A stretch of 64,000 bases of DNA from NCBI GenBank assembly GCA_946894095.1, contig OX335641.1, positions 6,652,501 through 6,716,500 on the forward strand, written 5' to 3'. Below the pieces are notes generated by a model, which saw nothing but the letters and a program-made list of their open reading frames with translations, made no database searches and was not told where the DNA came from. The stretch is from Incurvaria masculella (Eukaryota; Arthropoda; Insecta; Lepidoptera; Incurvariidae). Position numbers and translations under genes: made by a program. Of the stretch, positions 42,941 to 54,760 are shown piece by piece. The stretch's first letter is position 1. Every line of letters starts with the position of its first letter.

Positions 42941-44770
42941 ACATATCGAGCGCATGCCACTTCTTGTTCCTTTCTCTTCAGTATTAAAAACCATCTAGTG
43001 TCCCCATAAGTACAAAAAATCTCTTAGATAAGAGTCTGGTACGCAACGTAAGTAGCGCTTTACATAAATAAAAAAAATGGTTCCTTCATAAAGATGAACT
43101 CTCAATATAATTAGCAATTCCCTAAATGAGCCGCAGAATCACATAACATACGCATATTTATTTTGCAGCAGCCTCTGCGATACCGCCTGCACGCTGTGGT
43201 AATTAATGAATCTACGGGGTGAGCGTGTCCTCAGAGATCTGAGTTGAGCGATAATCTAGTCAAGAATCAAATAAGGATTAAAGTGCGCAGAAAATTTTAA
43301 ATGGCGTTGATATTTGTAAGATGGAAACAGAGAGAAACAGAGAAAAAGAGAACAAAACATTATAAATGATCTTTGAATAAGCGACACTTTTTCATTTCCT
43401 CCATCAAACCGTGTTGCCTATTTATATCTATATTGTCTATTTATATCCGTCATTTGTCAATATTTCAAACACCTTTCCTCGAACACTCGCGAGAGGTCGC
43501 CATCTGTTAACGTTATCAAGTTTATTCACGTATACGCAAACTGAAAATTCCAGTATCATTAATCACAGACCACCCTGTGTCTACTTTCCCCGAAAGCCCT
43601 GTGGAAAGCTTTCCCTGTATCGAACCACCAGTGCTCGAAGCTCGCTACGTCGCTCCGGACGCGCCGGCGTAGCGCCGCTACGTAATTCCGTAGCAGTCCG
43701 CTTTCGTAGCTCGCGCTGGGGAAATAAACGTTTGGGGAGAGAAAAACTTTTCTCTTTTGGATGTACGAAAAATTGGTGAAGGCTCTTTGGATTCCTAAAT
43801 TGAAATCATAAAAGTTTTGAAGTTCGTAGAATCACTTTCGAATGTCGGTTGGAGGTTGAGTGAACTCGGTGTTTAGGGAGGCTGGCGCGGAGAGGCGAAT
43901 TAAGTGAGTGCCCTGTCTATATTTAATGCGGATATATTTTTATGATTTGAGAAAGCTTTTCAAAGACACATCTCCGATTCTGTTTATAAAGAATATTTAT
44001 GAGAGTTCGTATGAAGTGGATGGTTTCATTTATAAAATGGAAAGCCCGTATTCTGTAATATTTTTTCTGCTGCTCTAAGTAAGGTTACTTACAAATATAA
44101 TAAAGTGCTCTTTTTAAATTATGGCCACGTGATTTTATGAATATTAACAATAAAGGTCAACTGAACAAATGTCTAAATGTAAGTAGTTCACCCAATCTTA
44201 CTTGATACCAACTCAAAGTAGCTACCTCTAACAGGTCCCTACAACATAAACAAAAGTACGTATGCAATTAGACTGTCGGATACGGAGGTTGGTCCTGTTG
44301 CGAGAAAAAAATAAATTCCGCTTCACATTATATGCGACTGTGGGCCCTTTAGATGCAAAAGGGTTTCCACCTAGGCGGGCTCATAAAGCAACCAGATGAG
44401 AATGGAATGATTGCCACCTAAAGTTACTACACTTTATTAGACGCGTGGGAACATAGGGTTGACATAATAGATCTTCTTGGGCCCGAGTGACGTCGGGCTA
44501 TGGATACCGATTCGGTACTTTTCTGCACTTGAAAAACTTCGAAATAATTCATAATGGTTATTTAATACATTCAAGATCCTTATTATTAACAGCAACATGT
44601 TTCATTGTACGTTGGACTGTTAAAATTATAGATTTATTGTCTTACTCTGATCTAACTCTATGGCTGTAATAATTGATATGTTATTTTACTTTTCTTTTTA
44701 TTTTTCTTTAAGTATAAAGAAGTTATTTAGCCGGATGAGGTGCGAAATAGTTGTGTAGAAGTCGTTAACA
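42941..44770. other. Unassigned DNA with a G+C-rich patch
   Basis: At 43620-43720 a CG-rich stretch repeats CTACG/CGTAG units (GCTACGTCGC, CGTAGCGCCGCTACGTAATT, CCGTAGCAG, CGTAGCTCGCG) that can pair with each other. The open frame 43411-43779 crosses it without homology I know. A consensus donor-like GTGAGTG at 43905 follows a purine-rich stretch, so a non-coding first exon is possible but unproven. Confidence 0.3.
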
Positions 44771-44772
44771 GA

Positions 44773-45094
44773 AAAACCGGCCAAGTGCGAGTCGGGCTCG
44801 CACACTAAGGGTTCCGTACCATCGTACAAAAAAATACAAAAAAAAATCACGTTTTTTGTACGGGGCCCCCTTTAATTTTAATTATTTTTTAATATTACCT
44901 ATTTGTTGTTATAGCGGCAAAATAAATACACACTCTGTTAAAATTTCAGCTCTCTATCTGTTACGGTTACTGAGATACAGCCCTGTGACAGACGGACGGA
45001 CGGACGGACGGACGGACGGACGGACGGACGGACGGACAGCGGAGGCTTAGTTATAAGGTTCCGTTTTCACCCTTTGGGTACGGAACCCTAAAAA
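44773..45094 (+). mobile_element. ACGG-repeat element (family A), copy 3
   Basis: Best-preserved ends: AAACCGGCCAAGTGCGAGTC at the left and GGGTACGGAACCCTAAAAA at the right. The (ACGG)n tract at 44986-45037 is a perfect run of about 12 units, the longest here. Confidence 0.9.
44986..45038. repeat. (ACGG)n microsatellite
   Basis: Uninterrupted tetranucleotide run inside the family A element. The other copies here carry shorter, interrupted tracts. Confidence 0.95.
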
Positions 45095-45628
45095 GACAAA
45101 CTGACGAGATTTTTAAGAGTCTGCTGGAATGGTTGGTAAATAAGTGACTGAGCAACATAGAATAACTTATAATAGCCGAGAATTGACAAGGTGCTTCCTA
45201 ACGATCAGATGAACACATGTAATCGAATTGTTCATATGCACAATATGTAAGCTGTTCTTTATGGCATTGCCTTTTTCGGGAACGATTCCTTAAGTATGAT
45301 GTAAGTTTGTAGAGTGTTATTATTATATCCCACAATTAAGTATGTGCGCTACACGAGAAGTTTATATTAAGGTGCACAAGCATTCAACGAGACAAAAGCA
45401 AATTGATGTCGTTAGATAAGACCATTTCAGAGTACATAGTTAGATAAGTTCATTTAGTTATATTCATTGTTTGTGAGGCTATGCAGTAGACAGAAATTAT
45501 TTGTAAAACCAAAACAAAAACTTTTTGTTTTATTGATTTTTAAGTCTAAAAGATCCGAACTTATCAGAGTCCAGTATCCGAAATTAGTGCATAATATTTC
45601 ATTCTCAAGGATTAGTTATTTTGTTTAT
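45095..45628. other. Unassigned DNA between two family A elements
   Basis: Nothing recognised. Confidence 0.4.
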
Positions 45629-46074
45629 AAAACCGGCCAAGGGCGAATCGGACTCGCACACGAATGGTTCCGTACCATCGTACAAGATTTAACAGAAAAA
45701 ATCACGTTTTTTGTATGCCCCCTCCCTTTAATTTTTATAATTTTTTTATTTTGCCTATTTGTTGTTATAGCGGCATAATAAATACACACTCTGTGAAAAT
45801 TTCAGCTGCTTACCTATTACGGTTCGTAAGATACAGCCCTGTGACAGACGGCAGGAAGGACGGACGAAATCACGTTTTTTGTATGCCCCCTCCCTTTAAT
45901 TTTTATAATTTTTTTATTTTGCCTATTTGTTGTTATAGCGGCATAATAAATACACACTCTGTGAAAATTTCAGCTGCCTACCTATTACGGTTCGTAAGAT
46001 ACAGCCCTGTGACAGACGGCCGGAAGGACGGACGGACAGCGGAGGCTTAGTAATAGGGTTCCGCTTTCACCCTA
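45629..46074 (+). mobile_element. ACGG-repeat element (family A), copy 4, internally duplicated
   Basis: The core from ATCACGTTTTTTGTATG through the ACGG tract occurs twice in tandem, at 45701-45868 and 45869-46036, a 168-bp offset. Breakpoints fall at the ACGG tract and the ATCACG motif. The right end is truncated before the usual GGGTACGGAACCC. Confidence 0.9.
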
Positions 46075-46790
46075 AAGACCTGGAGAAAAAGTTTGATTAT
46101 GTAGGCATCTACGGTAAGTGCGCCAAGCAACAACTTAATTGACAGCGTGAATTTTGAACTATAAATGAATAAAAATATAAATGCGTTAAGCGTAGGAAAC
46201 CTCGCTTTACTTCGTTAAACTCAATGAGCACGCACACTGAAACAAACTGCCTCTAAAGAATCCTTGGTGATGTCATCACTTAGTCGACTATAAATCTTAA
46301 AAGATTAGGAGCTATGTGCGGCGGCATGCGAATGTGTATGTAAAGGTATGAGGGAGGGTGTGTATGTGTATGATTGAGATTGGAGACAACAATGGGGCGA
46401 AGAAAGGCGAGCGCGGGAGGTTAGCCTCCATGGCTTGTGCGACTTGTGCGCTTAGTTGTTCGAATAGAGGCAAGAAATTCTCAGAAATTCACAAAAATTC
46501 TTCTCGCCTACATAGTCAAGATATCAATTATGAAACTAATACAAGGTATAAGAACTAATAAAATTAATTCATCGCTGAATGCTGTAGTATACGCTGAATG
46601 CAAATAATGTTAAGTAAATTAATAATTTTCTTAATAATCATTAACTATCTATGTTGTCCGAAAACTGATATGAATCTGCTGTAAAACCTGTTTTTTTTAA
46701 TAACTTGATCGTTATTTTTAATTATAATAGAATAGCTAGACATTATTTGGCTTCCGTTGAATGAAACAGCTCGGTTCTAACTGCATTGGC
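46075..46790. other. Unassigned DNA
   Basis: No feature recognised; a purine-rich stretch at 46380-46420. Confidence 0.4.
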
Positions 46791-46794
46791 TCAA

Positions 46795-46865
46795 AAACGG
46801 TCGGAAGCAGGATTCGAACCTACGATCTTCAGATTGCACCGAAGATCCAAAGTGTAGTCAAACCG
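46795..46865 (-). repeat. tRNA-like fragment
   Basis: On the minus strand it contains AGGTTCGAATCCTGC, a good polymerase III B box with T-arm-like flanks, but no convincing D arm or acceptor stem. Probably a SINE head fragment or tRNA pseudogene rather than a working tRNA. Confidence 0.4.
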
Positions 46866-47109
46866 GAGATTAAGTAGGTGAACCCCAAATAGGTGTGTTT
46901 ATTATTATAACCTAAGCTTATATAATCCAACCTAACCAAACAGAATTAAACGCACAGGCGGTCTTTACTACTTATTCAAATAGATTAAACGACACGCTAT
47001 GAATGGAAATATTGACAAACCGGGTATGTATCGGTTTAAAATATAAATGTTGATAGCATTCAACTTAATCATAATAATTTAAATTATATATAATTTGTGG
47101 TCTGAAAGA

Positions 47110-47468
47110 AGAATATCCGAGCTCGTGGTCTAGAGGCTAGAAGACTTGCCTTTCATGCGAGAGGTCTGGGTTCAAATCTTCGCCTCGGTGATGCAACACT
47201 TTATTTCTCTTTCTGAGTTGGATAAGTGCATTTCGTTACTAATGCGAGCTCTTCCATGGTTCGGAAACCTTGTAAAACTGTAGGTTCCCTTCCCCTACTA
47301 GGTGGTAGGGTTAAGCCCGCCCTGGTTGGTAACACCGAATTGCAATAAACTTTAGTTGAAGCGGCAATGAAAACTTTTCCGTGTTTTCCATCCAGTTAAA
47401 TGTAGCCGTACCCATAAGAGAACGGTCCTGACACGGCACCTAATTACAGTTCCATAAAAAAAGATGCC
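47110..47468 (+). mobile_element. tRNA-headed SINE, full length, plus strand
   Basis: Head at 47118-47193: CGTGGTCTAGAGGCTAGAAG (A-box region) and GGTCTGGGTTCAAATC (B box). A linker with GGATAAGTGCATTTCG follows, then the body CTACTAGGTGGTAGGGTTAA, GAAGCGGCAATGAAAA, GTGTTTTCCATCCAGTTAAA, and an A-rich tail at 47456-47462. AAAGAAGAAT upstream and AAAAAAAGAT downstream may be the target duplication. Confidence 0.88.
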
Positions 47469-48170
47469 TCGAATTTTCCTAATTGTTTTTTTATTGGTTA
47501 TGGTGCTGTCTCTACAACAAACACAAAAACAACAATCGTTGTTATTAATATTATGTCTGCCTACAGTTTTTTTTATTGAATCCTCAGAATATGAGGAATA
47601 TACAAAAATAACGCCATGTTAATCCCAGTAGTTTAGGTTATGCTATGTTAGTTTAGGAAAAAAATGTGCCATGTTTTTTTATGTTAAGCGCGGCATATGG
47701 CGTAAGCCAGGATCTCTTAAGTTGCCCGTCGACGCCTTTGGGATTTCGAATCGATGGTTATTCTGTCTAAAATTTCAATAAATCAAACCAAGAAAATCGG
47801 GAGTAAACAATCGAGGAAGCTTTTTTGTCTCATTTTCGAAGAATACATGAGAAGGGTAAGCTTAGATCGACGACAAAAACCTTTTGTCTGCTCCGTGGCT
47901 TTAGAGGACAGTTTGGGGTTATCATTATCGCGGCGTTTATCTTTGTCTCTTTAAAGGTTAGCAAATCCTTTGGCTTATCGTGTTTCGCTCATTTTCACCA
48001 TCCTGAAATGGAAACCGTGCATGGCAGGAAAACGTTCACAATCAATTTGTGGATGGTGGTGATTTAAACCATTTTTTAAAGATTTGACCCAAATTATGTG
48101 ATTGATGCTTTTTTGACCATATCCAATTTTATCTGATTCATTTGTTTGAAATTTGTAAGATCGATTCAAT
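47469..48170. other. Unassigned DNA
   Basis: Short overlapping frames at 47754-48067 have no similarity I know. No repeat recognised. Confidence 0.35.
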
Positions 48171-48174
48171 TTTT

Positions 48175-48600
48175 TTATGCAACCTAACATGGATGACCAC
48201 CGTTATATAAGCCCTATACACCAAATTTCCAAATATATAAGTGCCTTGCTAAGACCTTCCCTTTATAAGCATTGGTACACTGAATTGGAAGGAAAACACG
48301 GACAATTTCTCATTGCCGCTTCAATCACGGTTTCATCCGATGCGGTGGTATCAACCCGGGCAGTAAGCCTCCCCGGGTTGGTACCCTACCACCTAGTAGG
48401 GAAAGGGGACCTACAGTTTTTTTATGGGTTCCCAACCATGGTACAGCTCTAATTGTAAACGAAATGCACTTATCCAGCTGATAAAGATAGTGGTGCAGGA
48501 CCAGGGCCTGGATTTGAACCACTTAAAAGAAAATTTAACCCATCCACAACTTCTCGAATGAAAGGCAAGTCCTCTAGCCCACCACGACCTGCACGAATAT
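48175..48600 (-). mobile_element. tRNA-headed SINE, minus strand
   Basis: Read on the minus strand: head with CTAGAGGACTTGCCTTTCAT and the B box GGTTCAAATCC, linker GGATAAGTGCATTTCG, body with the CCACCTAGTAGGGAAAGG block at 48389, and tail GGTCATCCATGTTAGG. Same head type as 47110-47468. A short insertion duplicates the CCCGGGTTGGTACC region (48355-48387). Confidence 0.85.
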
Positions 48601-48882
48601 ATACGAAGATGACAATAAATACATGGATTGAAATGATGCAGTTTCGTCTCATTTTCGCTTGCTGCCTGCATTTAACCCACCATATAATTTTTTTCTTAAC
48701 TATCACGCATTATTTGCGGATATATTTCACAAATAATCCCTGTCATGGTAATAGCTCAGACACAAGGCCGAATCCTCAGACAAGGTTCCATTTTACCCTC
48801 TGAGATACTAAATCCTAAGAAATATTCCTTATTATTTTTTTCTCGCAAGTAAATGATATCCACTCATTCTTGTTTAGTGCCA

Positions 48883-49205
48883 CGCTCGGTGGCAGTCTTA
48901 ATATCTGAAACGAAATTGGTCTCGAATCCCTAATGCCTACACATTTCGGATCCAAATAAGTAATTTCATAAAATGGGAACTTTACTCAACACTTGCAAGC
49001 ACTTCTACAATCCTCCCTGTGAGAAAAACATTTATCTTTTTTCGAACCAGGAGCACTACAGTCTCTCTCCTATGCCTCAATAAACGCTCGGTGGCAGCCT
49101 TATATCTGAAACGAAATTGGTCTCATACCTCTGATGTCTACTCAGTTTAGATTCAAATAAGTAATTAAATTAAATTTTAACTACTCAACGCTTGCAAACC
49201 ATTTT
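48883..49205. repeat. Two-unit tandem repeat of about 203 bp
   Basis: CGCTCGGTGGCAGTCTTAAT and ATATCTGAAACGAAATTGGT at 48883 recur at 49086, followed in both by CAAATAAGTAATT and a CAACRCTTGCAARC block. The units are diverged. Confidence 0.85.
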
Positions 49206-50269
49206 ACTTTTGCGGCCTCGAGTGCATGCAGAGAACATTATTCTGAGTGTAGGTTTTGTACCGATTATTAACTTTATCAATATATTCTTTGCGGTTGATT
49301 ATTCATACATATTATGGAGTCTAGTGAAGTTTACAGAAAAAAATGTGTAGGGTTTCTCGGATAACATTATGAGCTAAAATGTCTATCGCATATATGAAAG
49401 TAATGGGTTTTTTTTAATCTCAAACCCCATAAAAATCTTTCACAACAACAATGTTCATATCAAAAATATTTAACTTTATTAAATTAAATTTTGTAATAAA
49501 TATATTTGCTCTGATATGTATCCTTTGAGTGCTTGGAGTGCATTCTAAAACTGTAGCATTAATTTTGTAAAAGGGGAAATTGAGATGTTTGTACTTTTGG
49601 ATAATTTTTTTTCGGTCGATTTCGATAAAAAATTAGAGTTAACTATAGTGAATTGTTACCTCCATAATCTCAGGTAACTTGCATCATTTTCTTTCTTTGT
49701 TCAAAACTGATGTTGAGATATCGTATTTTTTATTATCAGCCAGGACAAGTTGGTTTTATTTTAGCTCAGAAGCTATACAAATAAAAATACAAGTGTTACC
49801 TAAATCTTACAGAAAGAAAGCGTGTCGCTTGCTATAGTCAATATACCGATATTACAAACTCAGGCATTGGGTGGTGGATATTGACACCGGAAATCTAACA
49901 AAGAACCTGCCATCCACCGCACCGCGTGGAGACACAACGAGCCAGAGAAAATGTTTCTGCCGAAAATTGAGTTGGGTTGAGACTCTCGCACCCGTGGATT
50001 AAAAAATAATTATAATTTGTCCTTCGCCGACTGCTATTATTTGATAAAGGATTTAGATTTTCGGAAGCCCAAAAATGTGTATTTGTATTTGGTATTCATG
50101 GAACGGTCTGAAGTTTCAAAATTATCTTTTTAAATGTCTGTTGTCAACCGATATGTCCTCATTACAAACATTATATAATGACACAAAACTATAATACACA
50201 GCCATCGTTGACATAAGTAGGCAGGAATTTGAATAGATAAGATCGAGAAGCTAGATGTAAATCGATTTT
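49206..50269. other. Unassigned DNA
   Basis: Nothing recognised. Confidence 0.4.
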
Positions 50270-50310
50270 TAACCGACTTCAAAAAAGGAGGAGGTTATCG
50301 TCTGTATGTT
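50270..50310. repeat. Fragment of a common lepidopteran repeat
   Basis: TTTTAACCGACTTCAAAAAA, then GGAGGAGGTTATC: an end I recognise from many lepidopteran repeats. Only the end is present. Confidence 0.5.
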
Positions 50311-50559
50311 TTTTTTTAAAGCAATTAAACATTAGTTAAAGAAAGAGAGCTGTAAAAACAACTACGTTGTAATGTGGTCTAGTCTTGCAGTATATTCATT
50401 ACATATACAATTCTCTTTCTTTTAATATTGCTTTCTCCACGGTTCATTCTACATATATATCACATTCGCTGAAAAAGTACGTATGTTTTTACTTAAAACT
50501 TGATGAAGAAAAATAAGGTAGCGTCAAACACGCAGTGATGATCGATTATATTTTGAACC

Positions 50560-50605
50560 AATGCGATTGTATTACCCCGGGCGGGCTTATCCCTACCACC
50601 CTTCA
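50560..50605 (-). repeat. SINE body fragment
   Basis: CCAATGCGATTGTATTACCC, then CGGGCGGGCTTATCCCTACC matches the middle of the minus-strand SINE bodies at 24490-24535. Confidence 0.65.
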
Positions 50606-50699
50606 ACCAAATAGTTGATTTTTTTAGTTGATTTTGTAGCAAAAATATCGTCAAAGTAATCTCAAATCTGTTGAAATCATTCAACGATTAGGTCCAAAA

Positions 50700-51200
50700 A
50701 GATCTGAATGTTCTTCTTTCAGTTCGAATGCTCCTGAAGTATTCAGTGTTAGGTTACACAGCAGTCCTAAAAGCATTATGTTTGTACATCCCTAATTAAC
50801 GAATTTGCTTAAACATGAGGATTAGGGTAAAAGCTTCCAGATGAATACTTCAGTAGGGTTAAAATTCGCACTCTACTTAACACGGGCGGCTGCCGAAAAT
50901 ACGTAGAGATGGCACGATATACTTTCGCGGAAACAATAGAATAAAGGTAGGAGTTGTTTAGTATGCTACACACGGCCCGCGAACACTTTGAGAAAATATC
51001 AGACTCGAAGCAAGCGGGACTTATAAATTCGAGGGGATATGGTCGGGACCCGACCACAAATATCCCTGTTGGGGCCAAACGGAACGGCAAATAGAAATCG
51101 GCGGATGGTGATCCCCGGAGAGGTCCCAAGGATGACCTTCTAACTTAACGGAAGTCGGCGAACATGAGGGTCAGAGGGCTTAGCTTATTGAATTTATTTT
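50700..51200. other. Possible decayed mobile element, class unknown
   Basis: 50930-51130 has higher G+C than its surroundings (CGGGACCCGACCAC, GTTGGGGCCAAACGGAACGG, CCCCGGAGAGGTCCC) and ends near ATGAGGGTCAGAGG. A 106-codon minus-strand frame covers it. I recognise no protein family. Confidence 0.25.
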
Positions 51201-51275
51201 TCGTACATGAATTATTTATTATTCGTGGAATTGATACAGGTAACTAAAAAATATAACACCATCTGGTTTGTTGAA

Positions 51276-51551
51276 GTTTTTAGGGTTCCGTACCCAAAGG
51301 GTGCCAACGGAACCCTATTACTATGCCTCCGCTGTCCGTCCGTCCCTCCGTCCGTCCGTCCGTCCGTCTGTCACAGGGCTGTATCTCATGAACCGTAATA
51401 AGTAGGAAGCTGAAATTTTCAGAGAGTGTGTATTTATTTTACCGGTATAACAACAAATAGGTAAAATTATACAAATGAAAGTAACCATACAAAATACGAT
51501 ACAATATACGCTGCTTCGTGTGCGAGTCCGACTCGCACTTGACCGGTTTTC
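51276..51551 (-). mobile_element. ACGG-repeat element (family A), copy 5, minus strand
   Basis: Starts TTTTTAGGGTTCCGTACCCA and ends GACTCGCACTTGACCGGTTTT, the reverse of the copies above; contains (CCGT)n at about 51335-51367. Confidence 0.9.
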
Positions 51552-52068
51552 TACTTACTCGGTCCTTTCTAATTAAGAAAATAATGTGTAGTTGTAGTGG
51601 TAATGTTGTTGGCTACTGATGTAACTTTATTAACAATCAACAGTAAACAAAGATTGTACGTGAAAGATCGTTTTTACAAGAAAGTGACCTACGCCACAAC
51701 TTTATAAATGCTTGTGAAATTATAATACATATTGTTGAATAGACATGGTTATTTTTGCATGTAATTTAATTTCTTCATGGTTTTTTTTTTTCATTTCTGA
51801 TAGAAGGGTAGCCAAAGGCTAATGAGCATAAAGCGAGTTATCAGTTTTTGGTTACTGAATATTATGTTTTTGCAGATAATAAATATGTCTTTCTCAAACT
51901 TGGATACTTTGATGCAAAATAAAATAGTTTAATCTCCGAAACAGGAAAGATAGTGTAGTTTATTTTTAAAAACTGTTAATTATTTTTAATAAATAAAAGA
52001 TATATAGTTTTTAATAATCAAGTTTCAGTTCCTTATAAATTTTACTTCTCATCGAGTTAGGAACTCTA
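51552..52068. other. Unassigned AT-rich DNA
   Basis: Nothing recognised. Confidence 0.4.
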
Positions 52069-52196
52069 ACAGCCGTATTCAGAATGGGCGGACTAACTTT
52101 AATACTCCGGACTAAACCGTTTTTTGTATTTTTAGACCGGTGCTAATATCGTACTAAGTTTTGACAGGTGCTCTCTGAATACGACTGTATTAGACC
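52069..52196. mobile_element. Small MITE with TIR 'ACAGTCGTATTCAGAG'
   Basis: Left end ACAGCCGTATTCAGAATG and right end CTCTGAATACGACTGT are inverted copies with two or so mismatches; about 125 bp in all, no coding capacity. Single copy in this window. Confidence 0.6.
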
Positions 52197-52424
52197 AAGC
52201 TTACATAGTCGGTAAAATTTATTTTATAAGTTTTTTATTTTGAAATGACATAACCGTGCCGCTGTTAATAGGAGATTACATTTAACAAAATCAAATGTTG
52301 CAAACGCAGGATTATATTTTGGTCAGGACATTCTTTTGAATGATAAAGGTCAAATCAATCGAGACATTTTCTACTGTCCTGTGTTCTATTTTTATCAAGG
52401 TCATCATGATATCAGATTTTTTTA

Positions 52425-52530
52425 AATGACTGGATATGGATGGTTAACATACCATTGTGAAATAGCCTACCGTACCGAAACCAGGTGCTTTTTTTAGCAT
52501 GGCTGGGTTTCGGACAATTTTTAGACGACC
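52425..52530 (-). repeat. SINE tail fragment, minus strand
   Basis: TGACTGGATATGGATGGTTAA resembles the CTGGACATGGATGGCTAATA tail of the SINE family; a degenerate AACCAGGTGCTTTTTT block follows. Confidence 0.5.
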
Positions 52531-53850
52531 ATTCTCTCACTCAACACCTCATATAATTAATGTAACACGAAAAAGAAGAGCGCTCATCTCTTAAATGTTA
52601 GATTAAGTATGATTTGCAAATATGTTTCGAACAAAGTGCAATCATAAAAAGCTCGTTAAACGAAATCGACCTAAACTGAATTTGCATTTCAGGAATATTG
52701 GCTCTGAAATCAGTCCGATACGGGAACTCTGGCTCAGCGCCAATGCCGCTAGACACGGCGCAAGTGTTGGGAACTATAGCTATTTGTTTTAACTTTTGAC
52801 GGAATCCTTATCGATAATTGTCGAGAAAAATTGAAAAGCACAAAACTTCTGAAAACATTTAATATGCGTAGCGAATTGTTCAACAATTTCTATGTAAACA
52901 ATTTTAAAAATTATTTGGAAGTATTCCCAGAGTGAGTCAGATTATAATACATTAATTTCTGAAGGATAAAATAACAACGCTTTCCCCAAATTTTGATTTT
53001 CAAATATTAAACAATTGCTTTTTCAAATGTATGAAGATGAAGTTTTGAGATAGAATCTTATTAATTTCCTATAACAATTTTATATTCTTCTACTTTACGC
53101 TGATTCAAATATTTTGGTAAGCTCGGATTCATAATAATATACTTTAATTAAAATAAGTTTCCATGTAATTTTCCATGTTAAATGAACAGGGGTTACCGGA
53201 CGAATATATATGAGGTAGTATTGAAAGCTAAAAGACAGTGTACATAGTGATAAAGATAAATAAATTGGTTTAGATATGTTGATGTTGATAATACTTGATG
53301 GATAAATATCCTTATTAATTTACAGTTCGGAATTGGGTAGAACTAGCATGCCCAAAAGACCGATAAGTCCATGCTAGGACATTTGCTCAGTAAAGGTCAA
53401 ATTCGTGGCACTCGTTATCGAAGAGCGTGAATAAAAAATTGCATGGCCATTGAATAATTCAGATAACTATGCGATATAATTCATGGCGCACAATGTTCCA
53501 TGCCTACCCGTCCGCGGAAATCCTCCATGATATTATGTTAGTTATGTAGTTATATAGAAGGTGGCAGCATGCGATAGCATTCGGGTGGAAAGGAACAAAA
53601 GGATTTCAGGCCTGCAGGCGGCAGACTGAACGCGACTGTTGTAAAATTGAAAGATAATAAAAAACAAAGGGAGGAAATTAAATAATATACATACCGTTGA
53701 GTTAAAGAATCCGTCCTTGAAACACTTTTCAGAATGTACTTAATGTAAATCTTTGACTGTTAATCCTTGAGACCAAATATTTGGTTACATTGTTAATTAA
53801 ACGTTATTACGCCGTTTCGAACTATCTATTAAGGCTTCAAATTGCTAAGG
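52531..53850. other. Unassigned AT-rich DNA
   Basis: No gene or repeat recognised. Confidence 0.4.
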
Positions 53851-54060
53851 GCAGGTCAGAATGTTATCATATTTCACGTCGTCGCGTCATTAATCCATAA
53901 ATAGGATCAAATAAGCGTGTTTATTGGTCGCGGATAATCCATCACAGCTCGGGGGAAAGTTTATTGGCAATTAAATAGTACCAAAGGTTCGAGGGTTTGA
54001 CGTGATTAGGAGATTCCACCGGGTGTATTAAGTTGATTGCACTGTTTTCTTGTCGTTAAG
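53850..54060. promoter_or_regulatory. Possible conserved regulatory element
   Basis: High-complexity stretch with several homeodomain-type motifs close together: CATTAATCC, GGATAATCC, CAATTAAAT, GTGATTAGG and two GTTTATTGG sites. It contrasts with the repeat debris around it. Inferred from motif density only; no conservation data. Confidence 0.25.
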
Positions 54061-54177
54061 TTATGAAGAACTGAGAGTTTAATTTATTATTTTAATATTT
54101 GCGAATTATTTCGTACCGGAATTATTGCGAAATGCTTTAGTGTATATCCGTGTGCGCTACAACTTTTTATTTCTCAT

Positions 54178-54760
54178 GGAAATGGGCATGGATGGCTACT
54201 ACCAGCAAGCATGGATAGACGGGAGCGATCGAAATTCGTATGGCGGCAGAGCGTAGCCATGAGTTAGTGGAAAACATCTAACTGTAGTACGTTCTCTTAC
54301 GAATTCGGGTGGCGCAACATCGAATGTTCGTTGCATTAAATTGTGTCTGTAAAGAAAATTAGAGCCAACGAGTTACAAATCACTTATTCATAAATCGCTA
54401 AGATCATCGATTTCGCAGGCTTACACCATTGAATAGATTATTTGACGGATACACTAAATCGCCCGTCCATGGATTTATATATTCGTGTAGAAATATGAAA
54501 TATGTAGAGAATAAGTACATATATTAGTGACTCGTAATAGGGGCTCAGGTAGTGAGCGAATTCGTCAGCGAACTGACTCGCCCGGCGCTACCGTAATTGT
54601 ATGGAAAACTGGTTACGCCGGCCTCAAACAAACGAGTTTTGGTCGCTACTCCCGTCCTTATAAATCTCGCTGGCTACTACTGTCGTAGCCCAACACACAC
54701 CCTGGGGACTTGGTGCTCTGCCAGGACCTTTTTTATATTTCACGGCTTCATTTAACTGTT
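54178..54760 (-). repeat. Scattered SINE fragments
   Basis: GGGCATGGATGGCTACTACC at 54184 and GGCTACTACTGTCGTAGCCC, ACTTGGTGCTCTGCCAGGAC at 54671-54727 are diverged pieces of the minus-strand SINE tail. The material between them is unassigned. Confidence 0.5.

Noticed and set aside
43411..43779. A 122-codon open frame as a gene
   Set aside because: The start lies in AT-rich sequence and the rest crosses a CG repeat block; there is no similarity or domain.
44986..45038. A CRISPR-like or regularly spaced array
   Set aside because: It is a simple tetranucleotide run with no spacers; no CRISPR array is expected or seen in this animal DNA.
46795..46865. A functional tRNA gene
   Set aside because: Only the B box and T arm are convincing; no acceptor stem or D arm can be formed.
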